This document shows positions 44,180-54,401 of a DNA stretch of 64,000 nucleotides, piece by piece. The translations under genes were made by a program, and so were the position numbers. Numbering within the stretch: position 1 is the stretch's first letter; every line of letters begins with the position of its first letter. The stretch spans positions 85,255-149,254 of the forward strand of contig CAIRUC010000068.1 of assembly GCA_903881665.1 (NCBI GenBank), given 5' to 3'. This stretch comes from an uncultured Bacteroidota bacterium (GTDB lineage: Bacteria; Bacteroidota; Bacteroidia; AKYH767-A; OLB10). Under the pieces are notes generated by a model. The model saw only the letters and a list, made by a program, of their open reading frames with translations, had not been told where the DNA came from and did not search any database.

Positions 44180-45286
44180 TTAGTTTGGCTTATCGGCAAC
44201 CGAGCCGGCTGGAATTTTAATTTTATCTTTAATGATAACACCATTCAAAATTTCGATGTTTATTCCGTCAGATATTCCTGTTTTAAGTACTTGTTTTCGG
44301 TAGGTATTCTTGCCCGTTTCTATTTCTACGAACGTAGTATCACCTGAAAACTGAAGAACACTTTCTGAAACCGATAACACATTATCTTTTCTTTCGAGTA
44401 TAATATCAGCATTCGCAGAATAACCTGCTCGAATAAAATGATTTGAATCAAGTTTAACGGCCGCTTTAATTTGAAATTGGATAGCACCATTTTCGGCAAC
44501 TCCTTTCGGCGCAATATACTCTAGCTTAGCGCTGAACTTATAATTTTCGATAGCTCCAACCATTAAGATAAGGTCCATTCCCGACTTAATCTTTCCTACC
44601 TCCGACTCATCTACTTTCCCCTCGAAAATCATCTCGCCCATATCGGCTACCGAAGCAATAGTTGTTCCTTCATTAAAGGTATTTGATTCAATTACCGAGA
44701 AACCTACTTTCACCGGGACATCGAGCACCATCCCCGTGATAGTTGATTTAATTAACGTATTCGTTGCAGAACCAGAACTTTTAGCAACACCGTCTTTAAT
44801 GAGAGCGAGATTATCTTGTGCCGATTCAAGATCCTCGCGCGCTTGACGCAGGCGAATATCGTATTGTTGAAATTCAGATAAGCTAATGATTTTCTGTGTA
44901 AATAGTTTTTGATAGCGATCGAAATCTATCATTGCTTGATCATAATAAATCTGCGATTTATTGACCCGACTTTCTGCTTCGTTTAAGCTGATCATGTTTG
45001 GGATGATTTTCACTTTAGCGATGACATCCCCTTTCTTAATCATCTTACCTGCTTCCACATACAATTCATCGATAATACCCGACACTTGCGGCTTAACGAA
45101 CACTTCACGTCGTGGAACCACTGAACCAGTCGCTACTGTTTTGCGAATAATATTCGTTACTGAAGGATTTTCGGTTTTAAAAACTTCATCGGGTGTATTC
45201 GATTTATTATAGAAGAACCATACGGTCCAAACAAAAGAACTCACTAACAATAATAGGAGAACTACTTTAAAGATTTTTTTGAACAT
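44180..45286 (-). CDS. Periplasmic adaptor of the ABC exporter (MacA-like)
   Basis: The 368-residue protein has an N-terminal anchor (VVLLLLLVSSFVWTVWFF), a split lipoyl-like domain (TGSVVPRREVFVKPQVSGIIDELYV), an alpha hairpin (about 95-165: NEAESRVNKSQIYYDQAM, LRQARED) and a beta-barrel plus membrane-proximal domain. It is the fourth gene of an ATPase-permease-permease-adaptor unit (48471 down to 44180) and begins 12 bp after the last permease gene. With the TolC made at 40398 it could complete a MacAB-TolC-like export system; that partnership is inference. Confidence 0.9.
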   Translation of the reverse strand: MFKKIFKVVLLLLLVSSFVWTVWFFYNKSNTPDEVFKTENPSVTNIIRKTVATGSVVPRREVFVKPQVSGIIDELYVEAGKMIKKGDVIAKVKIIPNMISLNEAESRVNKSQIYYDQAMIDFDRYQKLFTQKIISLSEFQQYDIRLRQAREDLESAQDNLALIKDGVAKSSGSATNTLIKSTITGMVLDVPVKVGFSVIESNTFNEGTTIASVADMGEMIFEGKVDESEVGKIKSGMDLILMVGAIENYKFSAKLEYIAPKGVAENGAIQFQIKAAVKLDSNHFIRAGYSANADIILERKDNVLSVSESVLQFSGDTTFVEIETGKNTYRKQVLKTGISDGINIEILNGVIIKDKIKIPAGSVADKPN

Positions 45287-45298
45287 AACGAGTTTATA

Positions 45299-46552
45299 TT
45301 AATCTGCTCTTAGCGCTTCAACAGGGCTTATAGCAATTGCTTTACGTGCCGGGATCAATCCGGCAAGTGCGCCGGCAATTATTAGGATAGCCAATGCCAT
45401 TAGTGCCACAGAGACATCAACACCGGGATGAATAAACATTGAATCTTCGGCAACAGGAATTGAATTAGAAACAATTTCAAGAAGTAAAACAGATACAACT
45501 AATCCGATATAGCCGGCGATAGCCGTTAAGAAAACACTTTCAACGATTATTTGTCGGACAATTAATGCAGGAGGTGCGCCGATAGCCCTACGAATACCGA
45601 TTTCTTTCGTTCTTTCTTTAACAATGATGAGCATAATATTACTTACTCCGATAATTCCTGCAAGTAAAGTACCAATACCAACAACCCAAACAAGAATATC
45701 GATACCAGAAAATAATCCACTAAGTTTATTAAACTCCTTCTCCATATTCCAATGGCCTATTGCGAGTTGATCTTCGGGTGCAATTTTATGACGATCTCGT
45801 AAAACTGCTAATGCTTTATTTTCAGCTACGTTAGCGGGCACTCCTTTTTTTGCAGTTACAGCAAACCATCCTACAACATCACCATAATTAAACGCCTGCT
45901 GGAAAGTAGTAAACGGAATATTCACTGTTTCCGATTGCTCTTGTCCGTTTTGCCCACCGGCACTAGGTTTGGTAACACCTATTACTCGGAAGTAAACGCC
46001 ATTGACACGGATATAATCACCCAAAGGATTTTCTTCAGGATTAAACAAAATTTCGCGAACTCGTTTCCCTATTACGCACACTTTTCGACATTGAAGAATA
46101 TCATTATAATTAATATAACGTCCGTCGACGAGATCAATTTTTTCGATTTTATTTGCATCGGGATAAATACCCGAAACAGCATAATTACCTGTTTTCAATC
46201 CGCGAACTACATTATTTGTACTCCCATAACCACCAAGGCGATTCATTGGTGAAATTATATCTAGTTCGGGGAGTTGTTTTAACGCCCTGAAATCATCATT
46301 CGTAAAATTAAAATTGCGTCCGGGTTTCATTCCTTTATACGGCTTCGACGTTTTCTGCGCCCAACAAAAGAAACTATTTGTAGCAGTACCATTAAAGCCG
46401 GCGAGGATTCCATTACGCATACCATTCCCAGCGCCAAGCATTACCACCAGCATAAATATTCCCCAATACACACCAAAGCACGTAAGAAATGTACGCAGTT
46501 TGTTTTTTTTAATTGTAGCAAATATTTCTTGCCAAGCATCACGATCGAACAT
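45299..46552 (-). CDS. MacB-type ABC exporter permease (second copy)
   Basis: The 417-residue protein begins AWQEIFATIKKNKLRTFLT, typical of FtsX/MacB permeases, with a first membrane helix (YWGIFMLVVMLGAGNGMRNG), a large periplasmic core (about 45-270) and three C-terminal helices (ILVWVVGIGTLLAGIIGVSNIMLIIV; VFLTAIAGYIGLVVSVLLLE; ALMALAILIIAGALAGLIPA). IVKERTKEIGIRRAIGAPP is the coupling-helix region that contacts the ATPase. It has no ATPase domain of its own. It is a close relative of the neighbouring gene at 46564, most likely a tandem duplicate forming a heterodimer. Confidence 0.92.
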   Translation of the reverse strand: MFDRDAWQEIFATIKKNKLRTFLTCFGVYWGIFMLVVMLGAGNGMRNGILAGFNGTATNSFFCWAQKTSKPYKGMKPGRNFNFTNDDFRALKQLPELDIISPMNRLGGYGSTNNVVRGLKTGNYAVSGIYPDANKIEKIDLVDGRYINYNDILQCRKVCVIGKRVREILFNPEENPLGDYIRVNGVYFRVIGVTKPSAGGQNGQEQSETVNIPFTTFQQAFNYGDVVGWFAVTAKKGVPANVAENKALAVLRDRHKIAPEDQLAIGHWNMEKEFNKLSGLFSGIDILVWVVGIGTLLAGIIGVSNIMLIIVKERTKEIGIRRAIGAPPALIVRQIIVESVFLTAIAGYIGLVVSVLLLEIVSNSIPVAEDSMFIHPGVDVSVALMALAILIIAGALAGLIPARKAIAISPVEALRAD

Positions 46553-46563
46553 AACGGGCAGAA

Positions 46564-47793
46564 TTATTCATCGCGCAAAGCGACTACAGGTTGAATACGA
46601 GCGGCGCGAATAGCGGGAAATAATCCCGCGAGTGCACCGGAAATAATTAAGACAATAACAGACCAAATGGCCACTGAAACATCGACTTCGGGGTTTCTAA
46701 AAAAATCACTAGGAGGCATTAATTTTTTTGCAACTTCAAGAACGACTGTTCCGAAGAAAAGTCCGACAAAACCGGCGATAGCCGTTATCATTATACTTTC
46801 TTGTAAGATCATACTTACGATAGAAGAAGGAGGAGCGCCGATTGCTTTACGTACACCAATTTCATTTGTACGTTCTTTCACTGCGATCATCATAATATTA
46901 CTAACGCCCACAATGCCCGCAATCAAAGTACCGATACCAATGATCCAAATAAAGATTTTAATTCCGTTCAGCATATTCATAATACGAACATACTCTATGG
47001 TGTTATTCCAAACATTTACAGCACTCTCATCTGCAGGATCAAAATTATATTTTTTTGCGAGTAAATGACGAATATCTTTTGCCATTGCTTCGCTACCCTC
47101 AACGCCTTCGTTGCCTGTACTCATCCAAATTACATTGAGGTGATTTTGTCCGTTGTATGTACGTTGCGCGGTACTAACGGGAATGTATATACGATCATTA
47201 TCACCACGACCTTGATCAGTAAATACTCCAATCACTTTAAACTGAATACCTTCTACATTTAAACAATTGCCAATTGGATTTTCCTTCTTAAATATAGCAT
47301 CGCGCACTGGTTCGCCTATTACACAAACTTTACGAAAACCAGAGATATCGAGGTCGTTAATAAACCGACCGGCGACCACTTTACAATTCTCGAGGTAATT
47401 GTGGTCGGGCATACAACTTCTAACCGTAAAAGCACCGGCCTCTTGCTTATAACTCAACGTGCGCATTGAGCGTCCGTCATAAGAAGCTGTGATTTGATAG
47501 TCCTTACCTTTCTTTCGGCGAATCAAAGAAAAATCTTCATTCGTTAGTTGAATGATTCGACCGGGTTGAAATCCTCCGTAAGTCATAGACGTTTCTCCGC
47601 CATTGATCCAAATAGAATTCACAGCATCACTTTGAAATTGATATTCGGTTCCGTTACGCAACCCTTTTCCCGCGCCTAATAGTACAATCAAAATAAAAAT
47701 ACCCCACGCCACGCTGAAGGCTGTGAGAAAAGTTCTCAAGCGATTAGCGCGCACGGTGGCAAGAATTTCGTACCAGACTTCCTTATCAAACAT
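46564..47793 (-). CDS. MacB-type ABC exporter permease (first copy)
   Basis: The layout matches the 45299 gene: VWYEILATVRANRLRTFLT, a first helix (WGIFILIVLLGAGKGLRNG), a periplasmic core, and three C-terminal helices with IAVKERTNEIGVRKAIGAPP between them. It ends in LFPAIRAARIQPVVALRDE. The 409-residue length is normal for a stand-alone permease. It begins 13 bp after the ATPase gene stop and ends 12 bp before the start of its partner, all one transcription unit. Confidence 0.92.
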   Translation of the reverse strand: MFDKEVWYEILATVRANRLRTFLTAFSVAWGIFILIVLLGAGKGLRNGTEYQFQSDAVNSIWINGGETSMTYGGFQPGRIIQLTNEDFSLIRRKKGKDYQITASYDGRSMRTLSYKQEAGAFTVRSCMPDHNYLENCKVVAGRFINDLDISGFRKVCVIGEPVRDAIFKKENPIGNCLNVEGIQFKVIGVFTDQGRGDNDRIYIPVSTAQRTYNGQNHLNVIWMSTGNEGVEGSEAMAKDIRHLLAKKYNFDPADESAVNVWNNTIEYVRIMNMLNGIKIFIWIIGIGTLIAGIVGVSNIMMIAVKERTNEIGVRKAIGAPPSSIVSMILQESIMITAIAGFVGLFFGTVVLEVAKKLMPPSDFFRNPEVDVSVAIWSVIVLIISGALAGLFPAIRAARIQPVVALRDE

Positions 47794-47805
47794 TATATAA
47801 AAAAA

Positions 47806-48471
47806 TTACTCTTGAACGATCAAACCATCTTTGATACGAATGACACGTTGGGTACGTGTAGCCACATCAGGTTCGTGGGTAACAATGATAACTGTAACTC
47901 CTTGTTTATGAATATCGGTAAGCAGATCCATGACCTCGAGCGTGGTCCCAGAATCAAGTGCACCTGTAGGCTCATCGGCAAGGATAACTTTCGGTTTAGT
48001 GATGAGTGCGCGAGCAATAGCAACACGTTGTTTTTGTCCGCCCGACATTTCATTCGGAGAATGATTAGCCCAATCTTTCAAACCGACACGATCGAGATAT
48101 TCGAGCGCCAATTTATTGCGCTCTTTACGACTTACATTCTGATAATACAGAGGAAGCGCAACATTCTCTACTGCATTTTTAAATGAAAGAAGATTGAATG
48201 ATTGGAAAACAAAACCTAAAAATTGATTACGAAAAAACGCTGACTTCGTAGGATTAAGATATTTAATTAAAGTATCATTCAAGCGATAGTCGCCGGAATC
48301 ATATTCATCGAGGATACCGAGGATATTGAGCAAAGTAGATTTTCCCGAACCGGAAGAACCCATAATAGCAACCATCTCACCAGCATCGATAGAAAGATCG
48401 ATCCCTTTAAGGACATGCATAGCGCCGTTACCCATACGGTACGACTTGTGAACATTAGTCAACGAAATCAT
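47806..48471 (-). CDS. ABC exporter ATPase (MacB/LolD-type)
   Basis: The start at 48471 ([16 protein letters not shown]) matches the family; an in-frame codon 21 bp upstream is less likely. The ABC motifs are complete: Walker [10 protein letters not shown] (about residues 38-46), Q-loop FVFQSFNLL, signature [15 protein letters not shown] (about 137-151), Walker [14 protein letters not shown] and the switch His in [11 protein letters not shown]. Family members drive export of macrolides, toxins or lipoproteins through FtsX-like permeases. It is the first gene of the four-gene unit, whose -7 box is at 48490-48497. Confidence 0.94.
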   Translation of the reverse strand: MISLTNVHKSYRMGNGAMHVLKGIDLSIDAGEMVAIMGSSGSGKSTLLNILGILDEYDSGDYRLNDTLIKYLNPTKSAFFRNQFLGFVFQSFNLLSFKNAVENVALPLYYQNVSRKERNKLALEYLDRVGLKDWANHSPNEMSGGQKQRVAIARALITKPKVILADEPTGALDSGTTLEVMDLLTDIHKQGVTVIIVTHEPDVATRTQRVIRIKDGLIVQE

Positions 48472-48489
48472 ATAAAGTGCGTGATTTAT

Positions 48490-48497
48490 CAAAAATA
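48490..48497 (-). promoter_or_regulatory. -7 box of the ABC exporter unit
   Basis: TATTTTTG matches TAnnTTTG; the predicted leader to the ATG at 48471 is about 16 nt. The nearest TTG is 12 bp upstream, too close. Confidence 0.5.
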
Positions 48498-48586
48498 GAT
48501 AACCTTAGCCAATAAACATTATGTATTCGAAGAATAGTAGTAAACGAAAGACCAAAGCGAAAAATTGCGGGATGAGCCGTTAGGGT

Positions 48587-48622
48587 GATTTGAAGATGAG
48601 ACAATTTGATAATTTGATAATG
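48587..48622. repeat. Degenerate GATTTGAA/AATTTGATAA intergenic repeat
   Basis: The sequence GATTTGAAGATGAGACAATT followed by TGATAATTTGATAATG resembles the patch at 16161-16187. It lies in the gap between metH and the ABC unit and has no reading frame of note. Confidence 0.5.
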
Positions 48623-48677
48623 TAAGATCCGGGTTCTAATAAACAAACACGGAATTACTCAACGAATATTTTCAATA

Positions 48678-51600
48678 TCAATATGCCAATACGGGGCTAA
48701 GCCATTTTTCAGTTTCTTCGAGGGAGAGGCCTTTACGTTTTGCGTATTCTTCTACTTGATCTTTTGCAATTTTTCCTAATCCGAAATAATGCGCATCGGG
48801 ATGTGCGAGATATAATCCGCTAACCGCAGCAGTAGGCACCATTGCTAAACTTTCGGTGAGGTAAATTCCTGTTGATTTTTCTACATCGAGCAATGAGAAG
48901 AGTTGATTCTTTTCGGTATGATCGGGTTGTGCGGGATAACCCGGCGCCGGACGAATACCGCAATACTCTTCCTTAATCAATTGCTCTTTGCTTAGATGTT
49001 CTTCGGCAGCATATCCCCAGAATTCGGTACGCACGCGTTCATGCATACGTTCTGCGAAAGCTTCTGCGAGACGATCGGCGAGGGCTTTTAACATGATTGC
49101 GCTATAATCATCGTTATCATCTTCAAATTTTTTCACGCGAGCATCGATACCACCACCGGTTGTTACAGCGAAAGCACCGATATAATCTCGCTTCCCTGTT
49201 AACTTAGGAGCGATAAAATCAGACAATGCCACATTTGCTTGCCCTTCGGGCTTTTTAGTTTGTTGACGTAAAGTATGAAACTTAGAGATTACCTTTTCAC
49301 GTGAATCATCGGCATATACTTCGACATCATCACCAACAGCATTCGCGGGATATAATCCGATAACGGCATTCGCTTGCAACCATTTCTCATCAACAATTTT
49401 CTTCAACATCTGTTGAGCATCGTTAAACAATTTCGTTGCTTCAATGCCTTTCTCAGGATCCGATAAAATTTTGGGATAAGACCCTTTCATCTCCCAGCTA
49501 TGGAAGAAAGGAGTCCAGTCGATATAAGAAACCAACTCACCCATCGGATAATCAACAAACGCTTTATTACCTATAAATGCAGGTGTTGCGAGATTAAAAT
49601 CATTCCAGTTAATGACAGATTGATTTTTTCTTGCCTCTGTTACCGGGATATATTTATTCATTGCATTAGCACCTGCATGTTGCACACGAATACGTTCATA
49701 GTCCTCATTAATTTTCCTCACGAATTCATCGCGATTATCTTTCGAAATAAGCGAACCCACAACAGGCACACTTCGCGAAGCATCATTGACATGCACGACA
49801 GGATATTCATAATGCGGAGCAATTTTAACGGCGGTATGCACACGAGAAGTAGTAGCGCCACCGATCATCAACGGAATTTTAAATCCACGGCGTTGCATTT
49901 CCTTCGCAACATGCACCATTTCATCAAGAGAAGGAGTGATTAATCCGCTGAGGCCGATCACATCTACTTCCTCTTCAATAGCGCGCTGTAAAATTTTATC
50001 GGCGGGCACCATTACACCAATATCTATAATCTCATAATTATTACATGCAAGCACAACGCCTACAATATTTTTACCAATATCATGCACATCACCCTTCACT
50101 GTAGCCATCAAAATTCTACCCGCCTTAGAGGCACCTTCCGACTTTTCAGCTTCGAGATAGGGCAACAAATAAGCAACCGCCTTTTTCATTACGCGAGCGC
50201 TTTTCACCACTTGAGGTAAGAACATTTTACCTGCACCGAATAAATCACCTACCACATTCATTCCATCCATCAAAGGACCTTCAATCAGGTGCAAAGCTTT
50301 TTCATATTTGCCGCGCGCTTCTTCCACATCTTGATCAATATATTCGACAATTCCTTTTACAAGTGCATGTTTCAAACGATCTTCAACAACATCATTTCTC
50401 CACTCTTCATCGCGCTCCATTTTTTTACCCGCGCCTTTAATCTGCTCGGCATATGTAATTAATCTTTCGGTGGCATCATCACGACGATCGAACAACACAT
50501 CCTCTACGCGTTCGAGTAATTCATTAGGAATTTCATCGTACACTTGAAGTTGCCCAGGATTCACAATACCCATATCCATACCACGCTTAATAGCATGATA
50601 TAAAAACGCAGCATGTATAGCTTCACGCACGTGATCATTACCACGGAACGAAAACGAAACATTACTTACCCCGCCACTTACTTTTGCATACGGTAAATTT
50701 TTCTTAATCCATTCAGTAGCTTCGAAGAAATCGAGCGCATTACGACGGTGTTCATCCATTCCTGTCGCAACAGGAAAAATATTAGGATCGAAAATAATAT
50801 CTTGAGGTGGAAATTTTATTTTCTCAGTTAATATTTTGTAAGCACGTTCACAAATTTGAATACGGCGTTCAAAAGAATCTGCTTGACCATCTTCATCGAA
50901 GGCCATTACGATTACTGCTGCACCGAAGCGACGAATAATATTAGCATGTTGGATGAAAGCATGTTCGCCTTCCTTCAAAGAAATAGAGTTAACAATACTT
51001 TTACCTTGGGTACATTTCAATCCTGCTTCAATCACGTGGAACTTCGACGAATCGATCATGATTGGAAGTTTAGAGATATCGGGTTCAGAAGCGATAAGAT
51101 TCAAGAATTGCACCATAGCCGCTTCTGAATCAAGCATCCCTTCGTCCATATTAACATCAATAGCTTGCGCACCGCCTTCCACTTGATCGCGAGCGATAGC
51201 CAAAGCCTCTTCATATTGATTGTCGGCAATAAGTCGAGCGAATTTTCGGCTACCCGTTACGTTAGTCCTTTCACCAACGTTCATGAAATTACTTTCGGGG
51301 CGAAGAGTAACCGCTTCTAATCCGCTGAGATGCAACAAATGATCACGCTCAGGAAGCAAACGCGGCTTCACAGTTTTAGCGATAGCAGCAATTTCGCGTA
51401 TATGATCGGGAGTAGTACCACAACAGCCACCTACGATATTTAAGAAACCACTCACAAGAAAATCCTTCACTTGATGTCCCATAGCATGCGGAGTTTCATC
51501 ATACTCACCAAACTGATTTGGGAGACCTGCATTCGGATAAGCAGAAATAAAGAAAGGCGCTTTGTTAGATAACTCCTCAAGATAGGGACGCATCTCTTTA

Positions 51601-52346
51601 GCACCGAGAGCGCAATTTAATCCGATACTTAATAAATCGACATGAGAAACCGAATTTAGGAATGCCTCAACTGTTTGTCCGCTGAGTGTGCGTCCGGAAG
51701 CATCGGTAATAGTTCCCGATATCATCACCGGAAGACTAGTATTCAACTGCTCTTGCACCACTTGAATGGCATACAAAGCAGCTTTTGCATTTAACGTATC
51801 GAATATTGTTTCGATTAATAAAAGATCAGAACCGCCTTCAATTAAACCTTTCACCTGGGTAGAATAAGCATCAACGAGTTGATCGAAAGTAACGGCACGA
51901 TAGCCGGGATCATTCACATCGGGTGATAAAGAAGTAGTACGATTTGTGGGTCCAATAGCGCCTGCTACAAACTTCGGGCATTCGTTACCGTTAGCCTTCT
52001 CATAGAAAGAGATCGCTTCTTTGGCAAGCTTTGCCGACTCGAAATTAATTTCGTAGGCGAGCTCCTCCATTTTATAGTCGGCGAGTGAAATTACTTGAGC
52101 AGAAAAAGTATTTGTTTCAATAATATCGGCACCTGCATTTAGATATTCGAAATGTATATCTCGAATAATATCGGGTCGCGTAAGACTAAGTAAATCATTA
52201 TTCCCTTTTACATCATGCGGCCAAGAAGCAAAGCGATCACCACGATAACCCTTTTCATCTAATTGATAGCGCTGAATCATGGTGCCCATAGCACCATCGA
52301 TTACTAGAATTCTTTTTACTAGTTCAGATTGAATATTCTTTTTCAT
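48678..52346 (-). CDS. metH: Cobalamin-dependent methionine synthase
   Basis: MetH moves a methyl group from methyltetrahydrofolate to homocysteine through cobalamin. All four modules are present in 1222 residues: the homocysteine domain ([11 protein letters not shown]; zinc ligands at [10 protein letters not shown] and [10 protein letters not shown], Cys about 307-308), the pterin-binding domain ([26 protein letters not shown]), the B12-binding domain ([17 protein letters not shown], the DxHxxG loop near 754) and the activation domain ([17 protein letters not shown], near 1134). The activation domain means it can be re-methylated with S-adenosylmethionine. Expression is governed by the SAM-I riboswitch at 52433-52537, so it is repressed when SAM is plentiful. 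Confidence 0.98.
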   Translation of the reverse strand: MKKNIQSELVKRILVIDGAMGTMIQRYQLDEKGYRGDRFASWPHDVKGNNDLLSLTRPDIIRDIHFEYLNAGADIIETNTFSAQVISLADYKMEELAYEINFESAKLAKEAISFYEKANGNECPKFVAGAIGPTNRTTSLSPDVNDPGYRAVTFDQLVDAYSTQVKGLIEGGSDLLLIETIFDTLNAKAALYAIQVVQEQLNTSLPVMISGTITDASGRTLSGQTVEAFLNSVSHVDLLSIGLNCALGAKEMRPYLEELSNKAPFFISAYPNAGLPNQFGEYDETPHAMGHQVKDFLVSGFLNIVGGCCGTTPDHIREIAAIAKTVKPRLLPERDHLLHLSGLEAVTLRPESNFMNVGERTNVTGSRKFARLIADNQYEEALAIARDQVEGGAQAIDVNMDEGMLDSEAAMVQFLNLIASEPDISKLPIMIDSSKFHVIEAGLKCTQGKSIVNSISLKEGEHAFIQHANIIRRFGAAVIVMAFDEDGQADSFERRIQICERAYKILTEKIKFPPQDIIFDPNIFPVATGMDEHRRNALDFFEATEWIKKNLPYAKVSGGVSNVSFSFRGNDHVREAIHAAFLYHAIKRGMDMGIVNPGQLQVYDEIPNELLERVEDVLFDRRDDATERLITYAEQIKGAGKKMERDEEWRNDVVEDRLKHALVKGIVEYIDQDVEEARGKYEKALHLIEGPLMDGMNVVGDLFGAGKMFLPQVVKSARVMKKAVAYLLPYLEAEKSEGASKAGRILMATVKGDVHDIGKNIVGVVLACNNYEIIDIGVMVPADKILQRAIEEEVDVIGLSGLITPSLDEMVHVAKEMQRRGFKIPLMIGGATTSRVHTAVKIAPHYEYPVVHVNDASRSVPVVGSLISKDNRDEFVRKINEDYERIRVQHAGANAMNKYIPVTEARKNQSVINWNDFNLATPAFIGNKAFVDYPMGELVSYIDWTPFFHSWEMKGSYPKILSDPEKGIEATKLFNDAQQMLKKIVDEKWLQANAVIGLYPANAVGDDVEVYADDSREKVISKFHTLRQQTKKPEGQANVALSDFIAPKLTGKRDYIGAFAVTTGGGIDARVKKFEDDNDDYSAIMLKALADRLAEAFAERMHERVRTEFWGYAAEEHLSKEQLIKEEYCGIRPAPGYPAQPDHTEKNQLFSLLDVEKSTGIYLTESLAMVPTAAVSGLYLAHPDAHYFGLGKIAKDQVEEYAKRKGLSLEETEKWLSPVLAY

Positions 52347-52372
52347 ATGTAAGCGGGCAGCCAGAAAATAAA

Positions 52373-52402
52373 AAATCTCCTCCGGCGTGCCGACAGAGAT
52401 TT
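52373..52402 (-). terminator. Riboswitch-controlled terminator upstream of metH
   Basis: A stem of AAATCTC / GAGATTT extended inward by CGGC / GCCG is followed by six T on the minus strand. Bases GTGCCG on the plus strand (52387-52392; CGGCAC in the RNA) can instead pair with GTGCCG of the P1 3' strand (52431-52436), breaking the terminator. This gives an ON state without SAM. Confidence 0.85.
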
Positions 52403-52432
52403 ATAGTTTAAGTAGTATAACTAGATCTTCCG

Positions 52433-52537
52433 GCACTTATCTATTCCCGATGAACAGGGACAGGATGTGGCACCTTCTTTTACAAGGGTTGCCAAGGCAT
52501 CAATGGGCTCAGTCCCTCCGCCTTTCAAGATAAGTGC
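52433..52537 (-). ncRNA. SAM-I (S-box) riboswitch
   Basis: The RNA begins and ends with a 9-bp P1 helix (GCACTTATC / GATAAGTGC). Inside, the consensus segments are clear: TGAAAGGCGGAGGGACTG, GCCC, GATGCCTTGGCAACC and AAGGTGCCACATCCTG. These are the SAM-I signature bases (kink-turn GAGGGACTG, GGCAACC, GGTGCCAxxTCC). Together with the terminator at 52373-52402 and the metH gene it forms a transcription attenuator in which SAM binding stabilises P1 and permits termination. An open frame through this region is not a gene. Confidence 0.96.
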
Positions 52538-52572
52538 TTCGATTTTTTTCGAATTTTGAGTAAGAACTGAGA

Positions 52573-52580
52573 CAAAGGTA
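52573..52580 (-). promoter_or_regulatory. -7 box of the riboswitch-metH transcript
   Basis: TACCTTTG matches TAnnTTTG. The predicted start near 52570 leaves about 33 nt before the aptamer. No TTG at the ideal spacing. Confidence 0.55.
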
Positions 52581-52722
52581 GAATACTTTAGAATAAGTCT
52601 TAATAAAGTCGCCAAAAAATATTCACAGGGGAAAGTCAATAAATAGACGTTTTAGAATCGCTAGTTAATATGAAGAAAACGACAAATTTCGCGGTAAATC
52701 GTTTAAATGATGAATGAAAAGC

Positions 52723-52730
52723 TACCTTTG
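52723..52730 (+). promoter_or_regulatory. -7 box of the OmpA-family gene
   Basis: TACCTTTG matches TAnnTTTG. The predicted start near 52733 shows that an in-frame ATG at 52714 cannot be used; the ATG at 52762 then has a 29-nt leader. Confidence 0.6.
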
Positions 52731-52761
52731 CAATCCTTCTTTAAAAATTATTGCAACTATT

Positions 52762-54207
52762 ATGAAGAAATTATTACTTAACATTTTGGTTTTCAGCCTT
52801 CTTGGACTGAATAGCTTCGGGCAAACCGCAGAACGAGCTAATTCGATCGGCCTCGTAGGCGGAGTTTCACAATACAACGGTGACTTAGGACAGGGATTCT
52901 ATGGTTCTGGACAAGCAAATTATTCTCATATCGGAATAAGCTACAGTCGCTATATTACATCAAAAGCTGATTTTTCAACCAACTTAACGTATGGATCATT
53001 AGGTTATATTGAAAATGCTAACAAGCGTTTCTGTGCGAATCAAATTCAATGGAATGCACACGTACGTTTAAATGCATTTAATCAAGATACACATAAATTT
53101 CTTCCATATATACATGGCGGCATTGGGTTCCAATATTTACAAGGGAAATACACACCTGAAGGAACTGATTTCTTTGTGCCATTTGGAACTGGGATTCGTT
53201 ACAGAATTAATGATTTATTCAACGTACAATTACAAGAGACGTTTATCTATACGGATCACGACACACGTGATTATGAAGCGCGTTCGAATAACGATTCATA
53301 CCTAATGCATAGTCTTAGCATAACAATGAATTTTGGAAAAGTAAAAGACTCCGACAATGATGGTATATCTGACAAAAACGATAAATGTCCGAATACACCT
53401 GCAGGCGTTAAAGTTGACATTAACGGATGTCCATTAGACCGCGACGGCGATGGCATTTTAGATACTGAAGATAAATGTCCAGATGTAAAAGGAACTATTG
53501 CAACGAAAGGATGTCCTGACAAAGACAATGATGGCATTGCTGATGCGGATGATAAATGTCCAGAAGTAGCAGGAACATTAGAATTACAAGGCTGTCCTGA
53601 TCGTGATGGAGACGGAATTACCGATGCGGAAGATAAATGTCCAGATGTAAAAGGATTAAAAGAACTATTTGGATGTATTGACACAGATGGAGACGGAATC
53701 ATAGACCCTTCTGATAATTGTCCTAGCATAGCGGGTACCATCAAGATGAATGGATGTCCGGATAAAGATGACGACGGTGTAGTTGATGCAGAAGATAATT
53801 GTCCGGAAGTAGCGGGACCAATTAGCAATAAAGGATGTCCAGAATTAAGCGAAGCCGACATAAAAACATTCAACAAAACGATCAAAATTGTTTACTTCGA
53901 AACAGGAAAAGACGTTGTCCGCAAAGCGTATAACGGGAACCTAGATAAATTAGCAACACTATTGAAGTCAAACCGCAATTACAGAATAGTAATTGACGGG
54001 AATACCGATAATGTTGGTGATGCTACAAACAATGCAACACTTTCGCAAAAAAGAGCGGATGCAGTTAAATCTTATTTAGTTGCTAAAGGAGTTGATGCAA
54101 GCAGAATGAATGTAATTGGAAACGGAGATAGCAAGCCTGCTGCACCGAATACAACAGACCGTAACAAAGCAAAAAATCGTCGTGTAGAATTCAACTTGGC
54201 GAAATAA
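52762..54207 (+). CDS. OmpA-family protein with thrombospondin type 3 repeats
   Basis: The 481-residue protein starts with a signal peptide (MKKLLLNILVFSLLGLNSFG). A beta-barrel-like N-domain (about 25-200: SIGLVGGVSQYNGDLGQ, HIGISYSRYI, FLPYIHGGIGFQYL) is followed by six calcium-binding TSP3-type repeats of the form DxDxDGxxDxxDxCP (about 203-365). The C-terminal OmpA domain (YFETGKDVVRKAY, IDGNTDNVGDATNN, LSQKRADAVKSYLV, NRRVEFNL) binds peptidoglycan. It should tie the outer membrane to the cell wall and be Ca-stabilised. It ends at a strong terminator. The start is fixed by the promoter at 52723. Confidence 0.95.
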   Translation: MKKLLLNILVFSLLGLNSFGQTAERANSIGLVGGVSQYNGDLGQGFYGSGQANYSHIGISYSRYITSKADFSTNLTYGSLGYIENANKRFCANQIQWNAHVRLNAFNQDTHKFLPYIHGGIGFQYLQGKYTPEGTDFFVPFGTGIRYRINDLFNVQLQETFIYTDHDTRDYEARSNNDSYLMHSLSITMNFGKVKDSDNDGISDKNDKCPNTPAGVKVDINGCPLDRDGDGILDTEDKCPDVKGTIATKGCPDKDNDGIADADDKCPEVAGTLELQGCPDRDGDGITDAEDKCPDVKGLKELFGCIDTDGDGIIDPSDNCPSIAGTIKMNGCPDKDDDGVVDAEDNCPEVAGPISNKGCPELSEADIKTFNKTIKIVYFETGKDVVRKAYNGNLDKLATLLKSNRNYRIVIDGNTDNVGDATNNATLSQKRADAVKSYLVAKGVDASRMNVIGNGDSKPAAPNTTDRNKAKNRRVEFNLAK

Positions 54208-54222
54208 TAAAAAGTAAAAAAC

Positions 54223-54258
54223 AAAAAAGCTGCTTCGGTAACGGAGCAGCTTTTTTTT
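54223..54258 (+). terminator. Terminator of the OmpA-family gene
   Basis: A 9-bp stem (GCTGCTTCG / CGGAGCAGC, one G-U pair) with a GTAA tetraloop, flanked by A tract and followed by eight T. Confidence 0.92.
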
Positions 54259-54387
54259 GCTTAAAAAAAGTTAGTACGTAAGTTAAATATGAAAGAAGTT
54301 TGGTGCTTAAAAGAAATAAACTGACTAAAAGCACAAAAAGAGGTGACAATATTAAAAAAACAATAACCACACAGAGACGTTTTTTAG

Positions 54388-54395
54388 TATTTTTG
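54388..54395 (+). promoter_or_regulatory. -7 box of prfB
   Basis: TATTTTTG matches TAnnTTTG. The predicted start near 54398 gives a leader of about 4 nt before the ATG at 54402. Confidence 0.55.
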
Positions 54396-54401
54396 CACAT
54401 T

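Noticed and set aside
52421..52639. Small open frame over the metH leader
   Set aside because: It only translates the SAM-I riboswitch, whose conserved bases explain the region.
52714..52761. Earlier ATG for the OmpA-family gene
   Set aside because: It lies upstream of the promoter box at 52723-52730 and would spoil the signal peptide.
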